Positions 1-5,293 of a stretch of 5,977 nucleotides of DNA are shown piece after piece. The notes beneath the pieces were generated by a model. It was not told the origin of the DNA. It did no database searches and saw nothing but the letters and a program-made list of their open reading frames with translations. The position numbers and the translations under genes were made by a program. The stretch is from the NCBI GenBank assembly GCA_026988195.1, contig JALSLS010000479.1, forward strand, positions 1-5,977, in the 5' to 3' direction. Each line of letters opens with the position of its first letter. Within the stretch, counting starts at the first letter, position 1. This stretch comes from Methylomonas sp. (GTDB lineage: Bacteria > Pseudomonadota > Gammaproteobacteria > Methylococcales > Methylomonadaceae).

Positions 1-86
1 TGAGTTTTTGCCAATAGCTGCGTTGCTGAAACAGTTACGTAGCTTGCTATGTGCCTGTTTCAGCGCCTTGCTATCGACAAAAATCA
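1..86. repeat. Long imperfect palindrome, probable dispersed repeat element
   Basis: This block folds back on itself almost completely. A perfect 10-bp inverted repeat (GCTGAAACAG at 25-34, CTGTTTCAGC at 55-64) encloses a smaller stem (TAGC at 40-43, GCTA at 46-49, with further partial pairing outside it). Outside the 10-bp core the arms pair again: ATAGC at 14-18 with GCTAT at 70-74, TTTTTG at 5-10 with CAAAAA at 78-83, and TGA at 1-3 with TCA at 84-86. It is not coding in any convincing way and does not look like a tRNA. I infer a REP- or MITE-like repeat unit that may continue left of the window. Copy number in the genome cannot be judged from here. Confidence 0.6.
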
Positions 87-88
87 GC

Positions 89-130
89 AGCTTATAAACT
101 CCGCATCCGTGACCGCGCGAAGTATAAGCT
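89..130. repeat. 8-bp inverted repeat with a 26-base GC-richer spacer
   Basis: AGCTTATA at 89-96 is exactly complementary to TATAAGCT at 123-130. The spacer, about 97-122, is richer in G and C than its surroundings and shows no further strong pairing. It sits between the two larger palindromes of this region and may be part of the same composite repeat. An 8-bp match over this distance could also be chance. Confidence 0.3.
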
Positions 131-140
131 AATTATCCAG

Positions 141-213
141 GTCGTATGTCCCTATACACTGGATACCAGCAATCCCTGCTGGTATGACGTGGACCTAGTG
201 TGTTATATACGGC
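141..213. repeat. Nested inverted repeat with a perfect 9-bp central hairpin
   Basis: The centre is a perfect stem, ATACCAGCA at 163-171 against TGCTGGTAT at 177-185, with a 5-base loop. The flanks are also inverted relative to each other: the left arm at about 141-160 (starting GTCGTAT) resembles the reverse complement of about 193-213 (starting GCCGTAT), with a few gaps and mismatches. The central part, with GGATACC on the left and GGTATGACG on the right, has the look of short palindromic repeats scattered in many proteobacterial genomes. No T-run follows on either strand, so it is not a standard intrinsic terminator, although it lies just downstream of the six-gene minus-strand unit and could stabilise the 3' end of that mRNA. 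Confidence 0.5.
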
Positions 214-220
214 TGAAGCT

Positions 221-244
221 CATGGGTAATCAGGTTTACCTATG
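221..244 (-). repeat. Small hairpin across the SPOR-gene stop codon
   Basis: CATGGGTAA at 221-229 pairs with TTACCTATG at 236-244 across a 6-base loop, with one imperfect position (224 against 241). On the minus-strand transcript the stem spans the last codons and the stop of the SPOR gene. There is no U-tract after it, so it is at best a weak or Rho-assisted 3' end signal, and it may have no function. Confidence 0.3.
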
Positions 245-1096
245 AATATCGCATGATGAAACAAAAGATAGCTTATCTTTAAACTTTACCATATTAGATC
301 TTATTTCAAACTCACTTAAAACATTTGCATACCATTCTGTCTCAATTCTATATCGAGTCATTACTTCAACATTTATTCCAGTGGCAATAAACTTATTTTT
401 CAACCCTAAGGCTCTGCTTTCTTTTACAAATAACCCTAAAGAAATATTTCCTTTTAACTCCCCTTTTCTAAATAACCAAAATTCTGTAATACCTTTACTT
501 TCAAGCAACTGAACATGTTGTTTTGATTCTTCATAAGTCTTTGCCTGAGGATAATAAACTAAATACCCTGTCACCTTCTTTGTTTCTTTATTAAACTGAG
601 TAACAGAATCTATATTAATATTATTGACTGCAATCCAATCGGTAAGGAGCTTTTCATTTAAAAAAGGACCTACCTGATAGCAAAAAGTTGTTTTTTCTAA
701 GGAGTTACCTTTACTACCTTTTAATAAAGATTTATTTTGTATGACTGCCTCTGCTTCACCTGACTCATTATTATTTAATATTTTTTCCTCAATTAACCAG
801 GAATAATCAACCAGACTACTTTCTTGAGTCAATTCAACTTGCTGTTGCACAGCTAAGTCAACACTATTAATGAATTCATTTTCACTATTTGTATCAATAC
901 TCTCTATAGATCCCTCATTGCTGGCCAATACCTCTATCCTTTCTTGGGATTCCCTAGGTAATTCACTTAACAATAATATCTGCTTTGTCTCGCTTTCATT
1001 TTTGGGCTCTTTCTGAATATGACTATCACCTATATTAAATTCCCATAAAAAGAAAATAATATTAATTAATAGTACCAAAAAGAAAATAATTTTCAT
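236..1096 (-). CDS. SPOR-domain membrane protein, last gene of the birA-coaX cluster
   Basis: A predicted 286-residue bitopic inner-membrane protein. Residues 2-19 are a hydrophobic segment directly after the start (inner-membrane anchor or uncleaved signal). Residues about 24-135 are a polar, acidic, low-complexity linker. The C-terminal part has SPOR-like signatures: CYQVGPF at 139-145, then a VYYP segment near 180, a helix around 186-202, and a second strand-like motif ISLGLF at 218-223. SPOR domains bind peptidoglycan stripped of stem peptides and often target proteins to the division septum, so a periplasmic cell-wall role is likely but inferred. The ATG overlaps the coaX stop (ATGA), which implies translational coupling. 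The same position after coaX is occupied by a SPOR protein in Pseudomonas and relatives. The linker and the last 30 or so residues show no motif I recognise. No specific gene symbol is justified. Confidence 0.85.
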   Translation of the reverse strand: MKIIFFLVLLINIIFFLWEFNIGDSHIQKEPKNESETKQILLLSELPRESQERIEVLASNEGSIESIDTNSENEFINSVDLAVQQQVELTQESSLVDYSWLIEEKILNNNESGEAEAVIQNKSLLKGSKGNSLEKTTFCYQVGPFLNEKLLTDWIAVNNINIDSVTQFNKETKKVTGYLVYYPQAKTYEESKQHVQLLESKGITEFWLFRKGELKGNISLGLFVKESRALGLKNKFIATGINVEVMTRYRIETEWYANVLSEFEIRSNMVKFKDKLSFVSSCDIHR

Positions 1097-1833
1097 TTAC
1101 CACAGCTACTGGAATACAGTGCCAGCCCTTTAAGAATAAAGTCGTGTTCAACATAAACCTGACAATTTAAATTTTTTGCAAGTAACTCGGCATCCCCCCC
1201 CGTTAACACAAAGGTTTGACAGGACTCACAAAACTGATAGACCACCTTTTCTATCAAGCCAGCAACCGCTAATAATGTACCTGAATAAATAGCTGAATTT
1301 GTAGAGTCCGACAATCCCACCGAAAAAGCTTGTTCAACATGAGATAAATTAACGGTTCCTTGGTATAAAGATTGTTTCATTAGTTGCAAGCCAGGGCTAA
1401 TCAGCCCTCCTAAATGTAACCCTTGTTGATTTAACACATCAATAGTCACTGCTGTACCACAATCAATAATACAACTGTTTCCAGGATAATAATGTTGTAA
1501 CGCAATTAAACCCAGCCACCTATCAACACCTAGTTTACTTGCATCCTTATAAGCATTCGTAACAGAAAATCCTTCTGCTGTTGATTTTGCAATAACAACA
1601 GTAATATCAGGCCAATTTTTTTTTGCTAACTTTGAAAGCTGCTCAACAATATTTTGCTTGCTCACCGAAGCAATAGCAAGTATTTCTGGCATATCTATTG
1701 TTGACCAAGAACCTTTAATTTGTTCGATAAAATCTATTTCATGGTGATTAACTGCTTGAGTATTATTAATTATTCCATTAGCCTCAACAGCCCACTTAAT
1801 ACGCGTGTTACCAATATCTACTAATACTTTCAT
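1093..1833 (-). CDS. coaX: Type III pantothenate kinase
   Basis: Phosphorylates pantothenate with ATP, the first step of coenzyme A synthesis, in the cytoplasm. At 246 residues it has the usual length for the family. The ASKHA-fold motifs are all visible: the N-terminal phosphate loop DIGNTRIKW (6-14), the GVDRW block (102-106) with the expected catalytic aspartate D104, the second nucleotide block DCGTAVTIDV (124-133), GGLISPG (142-148), and the late TGGDA motif (211-215). Type III enzymes are known to need a monovalent cation and to escape the CoA feedback that controls CoaA. The ATG lies in an ATGA overlap with the birA stop, and the gene's own stop overlaps the SPOR start, so it sits in a tightly coupled trio. 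The coding strand has a G8 run in the TGGDA motif (1194-1201) and an A9 run (1616-1624), both prone to slippage. The reading frame is intact here. Confidence 0.96.
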   Translation of the reverse strand: MKVLVDIGNTRIKWAVEANGIINNTQAVNHHEIDFIEQIKGSWSTIDMPEILAIASVSKQNIVEQLSKLAKKNWPDITVVIAKSTAEGFSVTNAYKDASKLGVDRWLGLIALQHYYPGNSCIIDCGTAVTIDVLNQQGLHLGGLISPGLQLMKQSLYQGTVNLSHVEQAFSVGLSDSTNSAIYSGTLLAVAGLIEKVVYQFCESCQTFVLTGGDAELLAKNLNCQVYVEHDFILKGLALYSSSCGK

Positions 1834-2822
1834 GATTGACGAAAGCTCACTTCTCCAGATGCAAACGCTCTAATTTTTCCTTGCTCATCCACTAATAATA
1901 ACAAGCCATTATCGTCTATTCCTGCGACCACCCCCGAAAACACCTGTTTCCCCATAAAGAGCTGAACCTGTTTTCCTTTCATACAATCAAAAGATCGCCA
2001 TGCTTCAATATAGTTACCCAGGCCTTTATCATCAAAAGTGGCAATAATAGGCATTAAATGATTGAGTAGCGCTGCAGATAGTTTATTTCTTATCTGGCCA
2101 GGATGATTATCAATGATCTGGCTCAAATCAACCCAATCTTGGGTAATTGACTTGGCCTTTTCCTTTGGCAAATATAAATTCAACCCTAAACCAATAACCG
2201 CATGACAGGGGCCATTTGTTTCACCCGAAACCTCAATTAAAATACCCGCCAATTTTTTATGTTGCCAATAAATATCATTAGGCCACTTTAAACCAACATC
2301 TTCAACCCCACAATCATTCAAGGCACGGATAACAGCTACAGCAACTGCTAAACTGAGTCCGCTAATGGATGCAGGCCCTGCTTGAAATTGCCATAATATG
2401 GATAAATAGATATTACTCCCAAAAGGAGAAACCCATTCACGCCCTCTCCGCCCTTTACCAGCAGCCTGATATTCCGAAAAACAAACAATACCGGTACTTT
2501 TTTCTTGACCCGCCCTGTCTAACAAATAGCTATTGGTGGAGTGGATACTCTGATGTATTTCTAAGCTAGAAATTAATGACTCAGCGCTTGCAGTCAAATC
2601 TTTTCTAATATTGTTATTCGATAGTAACTGTAATGGACTTTTTAATCGGTACCCCTTTCCTGTTACCGCACTAACCTCCAACCCTAACTCTGTTATATTT
2701 TTCAATTGTTTACAGATAGCAGACCGGCTAACATTTAACTTTTCAGCTAACTCAGTCCCTGAATGGAGCTGACCATCCGCTAAAATAGCAATAATCTTTT
2801 GTTGTATTTCTGAAATAAGCAC
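1830..2822 (-). CDS. birA: Bifunctional biotin-[acetyl-CoA-carboxylase] ligase / biotin operon repressor
   Basis: Activates biotin to biotinyl-5'-AMP and transfers it to the lysine of the biotin carboxyl carrier protein; the adenylate-bound dimer can also repress biotin synthesis genes. At 330 residues it is the long, class II form with a DNA-binding domain: winged helix at about 6-62 (helix-turn-helix around 20-41, wing ending GKGYRL), catalytic core at about 85-275, SH3-like C-terminal domain at about 283-328. Catalytic signatures are STNSYLLD (95-102), the biotinyl-AMP loop GKGRRG (122-127, where E. coli has GRGRRG), KWPND (179-183) and KLAGILIE (190-197). The start is GTG, three bases after the stop of the PilZ gene, with a purine-rich stretch inside the PilZ gene end as a likely ribosome site. 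No BirA operator pair was found in the window, so its regulatory targets lie elsewhere. Confidence 0.96.
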   Translation of the reverse strand: MLISEIQQKIIAILADGQLHSGTELAEKLNVSRSAICKQLKNITELGLEVSAVTGKGYRLKSPLQLLSNNNIRKDLTASAESLISSLEIHQSIHSTNSYLLDRAGQEKSTGIVCFSEYQAAGKGRRGREWVSPFGSNIYLSILWQFQAGPASISGLSLAVAVAVIRALNDCGVEDVGLKWPNDIYWQHKKLAGILIEVSGETNGPCHAVIGLGLNLYLPKEKAKSITQDWVDLSQIIDNHPGQIRNKLSAALLNHLMPIIATFDDKGLGNYIEAWRSFDCMKGKQVQLFMGKQVFSGVVAGIDDNGLLLLVDEQGKIRAFASGEVSFRQS

Positions 2823-2825
2823 AAA

Positions 2826-3425
2826 CTATGACTCTTTCTTATTTTCTCGAATTTGCTGCATCTGCCTTTTAACAATATGCTTAATTAAAATTTCTCTATC
2901 TTCTTCTTTCAAATTAATATAATCAATTCCTATTTGATAAGGAGGCTCGCCACTAGCCAAATCATTCTTCTTACAATAAATTACCTTGCCATAAACTAAA
3001 ATAACAGCAACACATGAAGAAAGAAATAATTTAACCTCAATAAATTCACCTTCTTTAATAGGCTTATCAACTTGAATAGCTAAACCAGAAGCACTCAAGT
3101 TTGTATTGCACAACTTATTATCTGAGGACTCTTGTCCTTGTTGCAAAATAGCCTGTGATAACAAGCTAATTTTTGAATCCATTAATTTTAGGTATTCAGC
3201 AATTTCAGCATCCTTTTTTTCGATCCTATATAAAACTGATCGACTTTCTTGCCCTAATACCTCTAGGGCTGTCACCAAAGAACAGCTACTCAATACATCA
3301 TCACTAGTATTACTGGCAGCGACCACCGCCTGCTCATCAACAACTCTATAGTACAAATTTATCGCATCATCAATTCTAAAAAAACGCCTTCTATCTTCTG
3401 CCATTGTAGTATTTGAATCACCCAC
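2826..3425 (-). CDS. PilZ-domain protein with a heptad-repeat insertion, putative c-di-GMP effector
   Basis: A 199-residue soluble protein. The two c-di-GMP-binding signatures of PilZ domains are present: RxxxR at 13-17 (within DRRRFFRID) and NxSxxG at 109-114 (NLSASG). After these come the barrel strands (about 115-170, ending IGIDYINL) and a C-terminal charged helix (about 173-195). In ordinary PilZ domains the two motifs lie about 20-35 residues apart; here they are about 90 apart. The insert contains a long helix with heptad spacing: L65, D72, L79, I86, I93 in one register and I68, I75, M82, L89 in the other. This suggests a coiled-coil oligomer. It follows pomB by 23 bases and precedes birA by 3, so cotranscription with the stator is likely. 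I infer a link between c-di-GMP and motility. The GTG at 3423-3425 is preferred because AAGGA precedes it at good spacing; M8 is an alternative. Confidence 0.88.
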   Translation of the reverse strand: MGDSNTTMAEDRRRFFRIDDAINLYYRVVDEQAVVAASNTSDDVLSSCSLVTALEVLGQESRSVLYRIEKKDAEIAEYLKLMDSKISLLSQAILQQGQESSDNKLCNTNLSASGLAIQVDKPIKEGEFIEVKLFLSSCVAVILVYGKVIYCKKNDLASGEPPYQIGIDYINLKEEDREILIKHIVKRQMQQIRENKKES

Positions 3426-3430
3426 TGTAT

Positions 3431-3437
3431 TTCCTTA
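3431..3437 (-). promoter_or_regulatory. Ribosome binding site deciding the PilZ-gene start
   Basis: On the minus strand TAAGGAA stands here, with the AAGGA core (3432-3436) six bases before the GTG at 3425. The in-frame ATG seven codons later (3402-3404) has no comparable purine run at normal spacing. This favours the GTG as the true start. Confidence 0.6.
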
Positions 3438-3448
3438 TCTCTAGTTTT

Positions 3449-4330
3449 TTATTTGTCTTCTAATGAATCAGTTTGAATTATTTTACTCACATCGTCAGCT
3501 TTAAGGCCTAAAGTAGGATCTTCTTGAGTAATAATAATTTCAACTCGTCGATTTATTGCACGGTTTGAAGCCGAGTTATTTTCGACCAAGGGCTTAGTAT
3601 CAGCATACCCTTCTACAACAATCCTATTTGGATCCGTTCCGTTTTTCTTTAGCATAAAATCAGCTACTGTTACCGCTCTACCAGCTGCTAATTCCCAATT
3701 AGATCGATACCAATCAGTCGAAATAGGAATATTATCAGTATGCCCCGCTACATGTACAATTCCTTTAGTATTATTAACAGCCGCGGTTATCTTTTCCATT
3801 ACCGGCTCAAACCCTGCCTTTAAAATTGCTGTGCCTGATGGAAAAGAGCCCTTTTCATTAATTCTAATAATAATTTTTAACCCATCAGTTTCTACAGAAA
3901 CAAGCCCTTCTCCCACTTCCTGCTCTAATGAGCCTTCAATGTTATCTGCCTGCTCTTCTATTTCAGCAATTTTAGCCTGCAGCATTTTTTGCTTAACTTC
4001 TTCCATATCTTCAACACTAACATCAAGTTTTGTTGCTTTTTGATTAGTCGATTGTTTAATTTCTTCTATGGGGGTAGGTTTGGTTTGTGCTGGCGAAAAG
4101 TGCTGAGCAATAATGCTGGTGCCCATAGGGATCTCAACCGCAACAATATCCTTTTGAACACCAAAAGCATTTTCCATAGACTCTGCTACTTTTTTAAATT
4201 TAGCCGCATCCATCGTTGCAAAAGATAACAACAGTACAAAGAAACACATTAACAGCGACATTAGATCAGCAAAAGTTGCCAGCCATAAGGGTGCGCCCGC
4301 TGGCGGGCATTTAGGACATTCATCTGCCAT
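3449..4330 (-). CDS. pomB: Flagellar motor stator subunit B, PomB/MotB type
   Basis: The B subunit of the stator: one transmembrane helix carries the ion-binding aspartate and a periplasmic domain anchors the complex to peptidoglycan. The 293 residues read as a short cytoplasmic tail with cysteines C5 and C8, a membrane helix at about 16-38 with FADLMSLLMCFFVLLLSF, the ion-carrying aspartate D22, a plug-like amphipathic segment (about 41-58), a charged linker with helical potential (about 85-140), and an OmpA/MotB domain at about 145-268. In that domain GHTDN (196-200), GYADTKP (241-247) and NRAINRRVEI (256-265) are the peptidoglycan-binding signatures. The helix sequence, including C28, matches Vibrio PomB rather than E. 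coli MotB, which suggests sodium drive; this is an inference. It is slightly shorter than Vibrio PomB. Start ATG, five bases after the pomA stop. Confidence 0.94.
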   Translation of the reverse strand: MADECPKCPPAGAPLWLATFADLMSLLMCFFVLLLSFATMDAAKFKKVAESMENAFGVQKDIVAVEIPMGTSIIAQHFSPAQTKPTPIEEIKQSTNQKATKLDVSVEDMEEVKQKMLQAKIAEIEEQADNIEGSLEQEVGEGLVSVETDGLKIIIRINEKGSFPSGTAILKAGFEPVMEKITAAVNNTKGIVHVAGHTDNIPISTDWYRSNWELAAGRAVTVADFMLKKNGTDPNRIVVEGYADTKPLVENNSASNRAINRRVEIIITQEDPTLGLKADDVSKIIQTDSLEDK

Positions 4331-4335
4331 AGTAA

Positions 4336-5094
4336 TTACTCATCACTCGTATTACGTTTTTTCTCAGAAATATAGGAGTTTAATAAGGCTTCCAGCACTT
4401 TAGGGTTCATTCCTTCCTGAATACCCGTAATAGTATCTAAAATTAACTCCTTATTCGCTTTTTCGTAATTTAATACATAAGCTAATTTATCAACCATCGG
4501 TAAAGCAAAACAGTTTGCCACCATCGCTCCATATAATGTAGTCAGCAATGCCACAGCCATCGCAGGTCCAATACTGGCTGGATCAGACATATTTGCTAGC
4601 ATCTGCACCAATCCGACCAAGGTACCAATCATACCCATTGCAGGTGCTAAATCGCCAACCCCTTTCCACATATCCTGACCAATTTCATTTCGGCTTACCA
4701 TCTGGTTTATATCTTGCTGCAGCATTTTTTGTACAAAAGCAGGGTCATGGCCATCAACACATAAACTAATTCCTTTTTTCATAAAGGGATCTGCAATCTC
4801 CTCCCCTTCCAAAGCAAGCAAACCATTTTTTCTTGCAACATCAGCTAATCTAACCGCATCTTCGATTAAAACATTAGGATCTTGTATTTTATTTAAAAAA
4901 GTTTTCCCTAAAATACCAAAAGAACGCAGAAAATCAGACAATGGAATCCGCATTAAACTTACCCCAAAGGTTCCGCCAATAACAATCAATAATGATGGAA
5001 CATTCACAAACAACATGACATCTCCGCCCGTTGCAATTGCAGCGACGATGATACCAATACCTAACAAAAAACCAACTAAGGATGCTATATCCAC
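4336..5094 (-). CDS. pomA: Flagellar motor stator subunit A, PomA/MotA type
   Basis: The A subunit, five copies around two PomB in known stators; it turns ion flow into torque on FliG. Its 252 residues match the length of Vibrio PomA. Four membrane helices are visible: about 3-21, 28-48, 148-170 and 180-203. The large cytoplasmic loop between the second and third helices has the FliG-contacting charges in ARKNGLLALE (R88, K89, E96). The third helix begins DLAPAMGMIGTLVGL, with D148 and P151, and is followed by GPAMAVALLTTLYGA with T185 and T186; these are known channel-lining or functional residues. Position 31 is asparagine, where I recall aspartate in Vibrio PomA. The start is GTG at 5092-5094 with AGAGGG (5100-5105, minus strand) five bases upstream. 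It is the first gene of the six-gene minus-strand unit. Confidence 0.95.
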   Translation of the reverse strand: MDIASLVGFLLGIGIIVAAIATGGDVMLFVNVPSLLIVIGGTFGVSLMRIPLSDFLRSFGILGKTFLNKIQDPNVLIEDAVRLADVARKNGLLALEGEEIADPFMKKGISLCVDGHDPAFVQKMLQQDINQMVSRNEIGQDMWKGVGDLAPAMGMIGTLVGLVQMLANMSDPASIGPAMAVALLTTLYGAMVANCFALPMVDKLAYVLNYEKANKELILDTITGIQEGMNPKVLEALLNSYISEKKRNTSDE

Positions 5095-5099
5095 TTTAA

Positions 5100-5105
5100 C
5101 CCTCT
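5100..5105 (-). promoter_or_regulatory. Ribosome binding site of pomA
   Basis: AGAGGG on the minus strand lies five bases before the GTG start of pomA. It supports the GTG, and the residues that follow it (MDIASLVGF) align without gaps to the N-terminus of Vibrio PomA as I recall it. Confidence 0.6.
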
Positions 5106-5142
5106 TGCTTTAATTTTACATTCACTCTATTTGTTGATTTTT

Positions 5143-5171
5143 TTATAAAACCCAATAAATATAATGAACAA
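5143..5171 (-). promoter_or_regulatory. Putative sigma-70 promoter for the pomA-led operon
   Basis: On the minus strand TTGTTC (5166-5171) is followed after 17 bases by TTATAA (5143-5148), or after 18 by TATAAA. This would start transcription near 5136 and leave a leader of about 40 bases before the pomA GTG. In such AT-rich DNA a chance match is possible. Confidence 0.4.
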
Positions 5172-5195
5172 ATTTTAGATTACTTATCTCATTTA

Positions 5196-5201
5196 TATAA
5201 T
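5196..5201 (+). promoter_or_regulatory. Possible -10 box for the aminotransferase gene
   Basis: A consensus TATAAT stands here on the plus strand, about 93 bases before the ATG. The -35 region at the proper distance (around 5172-5178, ATTTTAG) is poor, so this is a weak call in AT-rich sequence. Confidence 0.2.
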
Positions 5202-5293
5202 GATAGTAGTATATTATTTAATCATAGCTGAAATTTAGTATTTATTAACATATTTACTGATCATTTTTTTTGACTCTCACCACACTTACTACC

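Larger units (their letters stand above)
5095..5293. other. AT-rich divergent intergenic region between pomA and the aminotransferase gene
   Basis: About 200 bases with no gene on either strand. It must hold the promoters for both flanking genes. For pomA a sigma-70-like pair is annotated separately. I see no good flagellar sigma-28 match (TAAA, then GCCGATAA) and no sigma-54 match (TGGCAC, then TTGC). For the plus-strand gene, TATAAT at 5196-5201 is a possible -10 box but no clear -35 box stands 16-18 bases before it. No terminator-like hairpin and no strong operator palindrome was seen. Confidence 0.6.

Noticed and set aside
1..235. tRNA cluster expected after birA-coaX-SPOR in some relatives
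   Set aside because: No cloverleaf, T-loop GGTTCRA-type sequence or CCA end was found in this stretch; it could lie beyond the left edge.
233..240. GGTTTACC as a BirA operator half-site
   Set aside because: It matches most of one half of the known operator, but no partner GTAAACC stands 15-16 bases away, and it lies at the end of the SPOR gene rather than before a biotin gene.
51..245. Plus-strand open frame of 64 codons in the left region
   Set aside because: It runs through both palindromes, has no recognisable motif or ribosome site, and its composition reflects the repeats rather than a protein.
3106..3351. Plus-strand open frame opposite the PilZ gene
   Set aside because: It lies wholly inside a well-supported minus-strand gene and shows no domain or start signal of its own. 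The same applies to the open frames at 2369-2569, 3831-4228 and 4548-4769.
5178..5225. Sigma-28 flagellar promoter upstream of pomA
   Set aside because: GAGATAAG on the minus strand only loosely resembles GCCGATAA, and no proper TAAA box stands at the right spacing.
5270..5275. TTGACT as a -35 box for the aminotransferase gene
   Set aside because: A -10 box at 17 bases would fall on the start codon itself, and no TATAAT-like sequence is there.
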